DNA from: DASUAO01 sp035763745
GTDB taxonomy: Bacteria > Actinomycetota > Acidimicrobiia > IMCC26256 > PALSA-555
Direction of reading: 5' to 3'
Assembly (NCBI GenBank): GCA_035763745.1
Contig: DASUAO010000054.1
Location: 1 to 64,000 of the forward strand
Length of the DNA: 64,000 nucleotides
Of this stretch, positions 61,416-64,000 are shown piece by piece; the stretch's first letter is position 1, and every line of letters starts with the position of its first letter. The position numbers and the translations under genes are program-made. The notes beneath the pieces are model-generated. The model saw nothing but the letters and a program-made list of their open reading frames with translations, searched no databases and had not been told where the DNA came from.

Positions 61416-62465
61416 TCACGCGTCGTAGCCGGGCCGGCCAGCGGCTTCCCACTGCTGATAGAAGTCGAAGAAGGCCTGGCCGAACGGGTCCTCGCCACGC
61501 ACCGGCATCGAGCCGCGGTGGATGGTCCAGTCCTCCGGAGCGAGCGCCATCGCGCGTCCGAGCGCCTGCTCGGCGGCATCTGGGGCGTCGGCGCGCAGCA
61601 GGTGCATCGCGAGCCGCCGTTCCGCGCGCGCGGCCTGGAGGTCGGCGCTCGGCGGCGCGAGCCGGGCGCGCAGCTCGTCCTTGCTCATCGGTGCGACCCC
61701 GTCGTGCACCCAGGCCCGCAGCGCATCGTGGTGCACGGAGGAGTCGAGCTGGGTGAAGTCCTTGAATCGGTCGTCGGCGGGGGCGATCGACGGAGGGCGC
61801 ACGACCACGCCGTCCTCGTCGATCCAGACCGTGGTGGGGACGTTGACGATGCCGTAGCGCTCGGCGACGACGTGGTCGCGGTCCACGAGCACCGGATACG
61901 TCAGGGGGCTCGTGGGCTCGTCGACCGCCCACTGGCGGATCGCGTCGACGTCCTCGTCGAGGGCGACCGCGAGGATGACGAGCCCCTCACCGAGCTCGGT
62001 GGCCAGCTCCTGCCAGACCGGCAGGTCCCATCGGCAACCTCACCACGAGGACCAGGCGAGCAGCATCCGCTTGCGCCCCGCGTAGTCGTCGAGTGAGATC
62101 TCGTGGCCGTCGAGGTCGGGCAGCGTGAACGCCGGTGCCCGGTGGTCGACGAGGGCAGGGTCGAGCGCCTCGGTGGACTCGCCGAGCACCGCGACCGCAG
62201 GGTCGTTCGACATCGCGAACGGTCGCCGCAGTGCTTCGGCGACGCCCCGCAACGAGACGGCTCCGTCGACGTGGAGCTCGTCAGGGTGGCGGATCTGGAC
62301 GCAGACGTTGCCCCGGCACAGACCTTCGGGGCGCAGCGTCCAGCCGATGGCGGGCTCGAGCATCGCGGGATCGAGGAGGACCGTGTCGGTCTCGACGTCG
62401 CCGAGGACGTCGACGACGCGGTCGCCGTCGACGACGGTCACGGTCCCGGGAGCCACGAGCCGCAC
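61416..62465 (-). CDS. Redoxin-domain protein with in-frame TGA, putative selenoprotein
   Basis: One frame runs 350 codons from GTG 62465 and is broken by a single TGA at 62042-62040, codon 142. The flanks are WSSW and GCRWDLPVWQEL, where redoxins (AhpC/TlpA fold) carry WCGCR-type active sites, so the TGA replaces the first cysteine (Sec142, then Gly, Cys144). Upstream is a redoxin start (APAFTLPDLDGHEISLDDYAG), and an N-terminal domain has GLCRGNVCVQI. Downstream, YGIVNVPTTVWIDEDG holds the cis-Pro typical of thioredoxin folds. Coding quality continues unchanged after the TGA. A hairpin of SECIS type follows. The alternative is a nonsense mutation. Confidence 0.75.
61998..62042 (-). promoter_or_regulatory. 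Putative bacterial SECIS element
   Basis: On the mRNA, 20 nt after the UGA, CCUGCC (62025-62020) pairs perfectly with GGCAGG (62014-62009) around the pentaloop GGUCU (62019-62015). A lower helix, GGU-U-GCC against GGC-C-ACC (62039-62033 with 62004-61998), can form with one mismatch. The GG at the loop start and the distance fit bacterial SECIS rules. The loop equals that of E. coli fdhF as I remember it. Confidence 0.65.
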
Positions 62466-62485
62466 GCTACTCCGCCACCCCTTGA

Positions 62486-62523
62486 TGCGCCTCTCACCCG
62501 CCCTTGGCGGGGTGGGAGACGCA
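62486..62523 (-). repeat. Palindromic repeat copy 2 (inverted orientation)
   Basis: Arms 62486-62502 and 62506-62523 with loop CTT. As reverse complement it matches copy 1, including the flanking CCTGCG and GCATCAAG. It lies in a divergent intergenic region, so it is not placed as a terminator. Confidence 0.85.
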
Positions 62524-62595
62524 GGGCCATGGGTGCAGGGGGGACGAGGGTCCAGAGGGCGGACCGCGCGTGACGACGCACTAGGTTCGCCGCCG

Positions 62596-62652
62596 ATGCA
62601 GGCCGGGCGTGTCCACGAGCTCTCGCCGACCGACGACGGGTCCGAGGTCTGA
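62596..62652 (+). CDS. Possible 18-codon leader ORF before the phosphatase gene
   Basis: ATG to TGA encoding MQAGRVHELSPTDDGSEV. Seventeen of 18 third positions are G/C while second positions are mixed, as in real genes here. TAGGTT (62582-62587) lies 8 nt before the ATG, the leaderless signature. It ends 2 nt before the phosphatase GTG, so translation could be coupled. It may be a leader peptide or the stub of a lost gene. Confidence 0.4.
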   Translation: MQAGRVHELSPTDDGSEV

Positions 62653-62654
62653 CC

Positions 62655-63287
62655 GTGTCCCACAGCCCTCCCGGTCCCCCGCTCGTCGAGATGCGGGTCC
62701 TGTTGGTCCGCCACGGGCAGTCGACGTGGAACGCGGAGGGCCGGTGGCAGGGGTCGGCCGACCCGCCGCTCTCGGTGCTGGGGGAGCACCAGGCCCGGGC
62801 CGCCGGCGCGGCCGTGGAGCACCTCGGCGTGCAGCGTGTCGTCACGTCGGACCTGGAGCGCGCCCGACGCACCGGTGAGCTCCTCGGCCCGGACGGGATC
62901 CTGATCCAGGTCGACGCGGCGCTCCGTGAGCGCCACGCTGGGGAGTGGGAGGGCCTGACCCGGGCGGAGATCGAGGCGGGCTACCCCGGCTTCCTCGCCG
63001 AGCACCGGAGCCCGCCCGGCTTCGAGGACGACGAGTCGCTGCTCGCGCGGGTGCTCCCCGCGTTGGATGCCCTGCTCGCCCACCCGGCCGCCGGCGCCAC
63101 CCTCGTCGTCACCCATGGCGGCGTCATCCGCACGCTCGAGCGACATCTCGGTGCACCGGAGGCCCCCGTCCCCAACCTGGGGGGTCGGTGGCTGCGGCGC
63201 ACCGCGAACGCACCGCTCGTCCTCGGGGAGCGCGAGGTGCTCATCGATCCCGACGTCGTCGCGCTCACCGTCCCCGACCAGCTGTAG
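62655..63287 (+). CDS. Histidine phosphatase (phosphoglycerate mutase-like)
   Basis: A 210-residue branch 1 histidine phosphatase. The catalytic motif is LLVRHGQSTWN near residue 20, with RHAGEWEGLT (the Glu region) and the second His in VVTHGGVIRTLE. Members include cofactor-dependent mutases, broad phosphatases and alpha-ribazole phosphatase. The specific substrate is unknown. The GTG at 62655 gives 12 extra residues compared with an in-frame ATG at 62691, so the start is uncertain. Confidence 0.88.
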   Translation: MSHSPPGPPLVEMRVLLVRHGQSTWNAEGRWQGSADPPLSVLGEHQARAAGAAVEHLGVQRVVTSDLERARRTGELLGPDGILIQVDAALRERHAGEWEGLTRAEIEAGYPGFLAEHRSPPGFEDDESLLARVLPALDALLAHPAAGATLVVTHGGVIRTLERHLGAPEAPVPNLGGRWLRRTANAPLVLGEREVLIDPDVVALTVPDQL

Positions 63288-63306
63288 ACGCCCGAGATCT
63301 CGGACG

Positions 63307-63344
63307 TGCGTTGCTCACCCCGCCATGGGCAGGTGAGCAACGCA
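63307..63344 (+). repeat. Palindromic repeat copy 3
   Basis: 13-bp outer stem (63307-63319 with 63332-63344), an inner GCC/GGC and loop ATG. Two positions of each arm differ from copy 1 in a compensating way (TTGC/GCAA for TCTC/GAGA). It lies after the phosphatase gene and may terminate it. Confidence 0.85.
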
Positions 63345-63420
63345 TCATCGGGCCCCGGGCGGTGCGGCGACGCGCGTCTTGTACGATGGTCGGTCCCCCA
63401 CGCAGCATCGGAGCCGCGCG

Positions 63421-64000
63421 TTGTCCGTCCGGGATCCCGAGATCGTCGCCGAACAGGCCTACGTCGACGCGGCCTACGAGCAGCTCGACGTCATGCGCAC
63501 CGCCGCCCGGCGGATCGCCGCCGGGTACTCCGAGGTCGGTCGCGGCGGCACCCACCAGGCCCGGCTCGAGCGCGACGTCGCCGAGGACGCCACCCGCCGC
63601 CGGCTCGCCGCCCTCGACGTGGGGGACCTCCCGCTCTGCTTCGGCCGCCTCGACCGCACCGACGACGCCACCCACTACGTCGGGCGGATCTCGGTCACCG
63701 GCCCTGAGGCGACGCCCCTCGTCGTCGACTGGCGAGCTCCCGTCGCCGAGCCGTTCTACCGGGCGACGGCGGTCGAGCCCATGGGCGTGGTGCGCCGCCG
63801 CCACTTCCTGACCCGCCCGAACGAGGGCCGCACCATCGTCGGACTCGACGACGAGGTCTTCGACGCCGATCGCGCAGACGCCGCCGGGCTCTCGGTGATG
63901 GGCGAGGGCGCGCTCCTGTCGGCGCTGGAGCGGGCCCGCACCGGACGCATGGGCGACATCGTCGCGACGATCCAGGCGGAGCAGGACGAAGCCATCCGGG
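63421..64000 (+). CDS. HelD-like UvrD-family helicase (3' end outside window)
   Basis: The first 193 codons are visible. An N-terminal helical hairpin (AEQAYVDAAYEQLDVMRTAA) is followed by LPLCFGRLDR, VVDWRAPVAEPFYRAT, VRRRHFLTRP and the Q motif ending TIQAEQDEAIR. These are marks of HelD, the ATPase that removes stalled RNA polymerase from DNA. The TTG start is chosen because GGAG lies 7 nt upstream and TACGAT (63382-63387) can act as -10. The Walker motifs lie beyond the window. Confidence 0.9.
   Translation, partial: MSVRDPEIVAEQAYVDAAYEQLDVMRTAARRIAAGYSEVGRGGTHQARLERDVAEDATRRRLAALDVGDLPLCFGRLDRTDDATHYVGRISVTGPEATPLVVDWRAPVAEPFYRATAVEPMGVVRRRHFLTRPNEGRTIVGLDDEVFDADRADAAGLSVMGEGALLSALERARTGRMGDIVATIQAEQDEAIR

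Noticed and set aside
61416..62465. Two separate genes split at the TGA
   Set aside because: The frame is the same on both sides, neither half makes a complete thioredoxin fold, and the downstream half has no start or ribosome binding site near the break.
62486..62523. Terminator for the phosphatase or redoxin gene
   Set aside because: The palindrome lies upstream of both divergent genes, so it cannot end either. The repeat-family reading fits better.

Overview
The window comes from a high-GC actinobacterium. The block infB-rbfA-nrnA-truB-ribF-rpsO-pnp-M16 peptidase-dapB, the pair rnj/ftsK, the run rimO-pgsA-cinA-thpR-recA, the run miaB-miaA-dapF-hflX-dapC-dapD, and lexA divergent from a LysM protein followed by nrdR and nrdJ are all actinobacterial in order. 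Class Acidimicrobiia is my best guess from the overall flavour, but it is an inference and no marker was searched. Codon use is strongly GC3-biased throughout, and I used this to judge several small genes.

Layout. 1-12.7 kb: translation and RNA housekeeping operons (partial infB to dapB), with one secreted HELTH-type protein inserted after ribF. 12.8-19.7 kb: a Liv-type ABC importer (livF, livG, an acyl-CoA synthetase, livH, livM, then a separately promoted binding protein) closed by a strong hairpin. 19.7-24 kb: two TetR regulators, the second with a clear operator and a diiron protein, and a GAF-GGDEF cyclase. 24-32.9 kb: rnj, an SDR, ftsK, rimO, pgsA, cinA and thpR. 32.9-35.4 kb: a small gene divergent from recA across an SOS box, recA, and a TSUP permease. 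35.4-42 kb: miaB-miaA-dapF-hflX-dapC-dapD. 42-49.2 kb: lexA, an unrecognised small gene, a LysM SOS protein under three SOS boxes, nrdR, and an intein-containing class II ribonucleotide reductase. 49.2-64 kb: mixed metabolic and membrane genes, three gene remnants, a lysine-less DegT/AHBA enzyme, a family of palindromic repeats, and the start of a HelD-like gene.

Most notable. A thioredoxin-fold (redoxin) gene on the minus strand at 61416-62465 is open in one frame except for a single TGA, which sits exactly where the first catalytic cysteine should be. It is followed by a hairpin with a GGUCU pentaloop placed as a bacterial SECIS element would be. This is a strong selenoprotein candidate. 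The selenocysteine machinery itself is not in the window.

Shared regulation. recA, lexA and the LysM gene each have a LexA-type SOS box placed inside the 17-bp spacer of a -35/-10 promoter. Two small unrecognised genes lie beside these boxes. About fifteen genes have a TANNNT hexamer 6-9 nt before the start codon, the signature of leaderless transcripts, and this was used to choose several starts.
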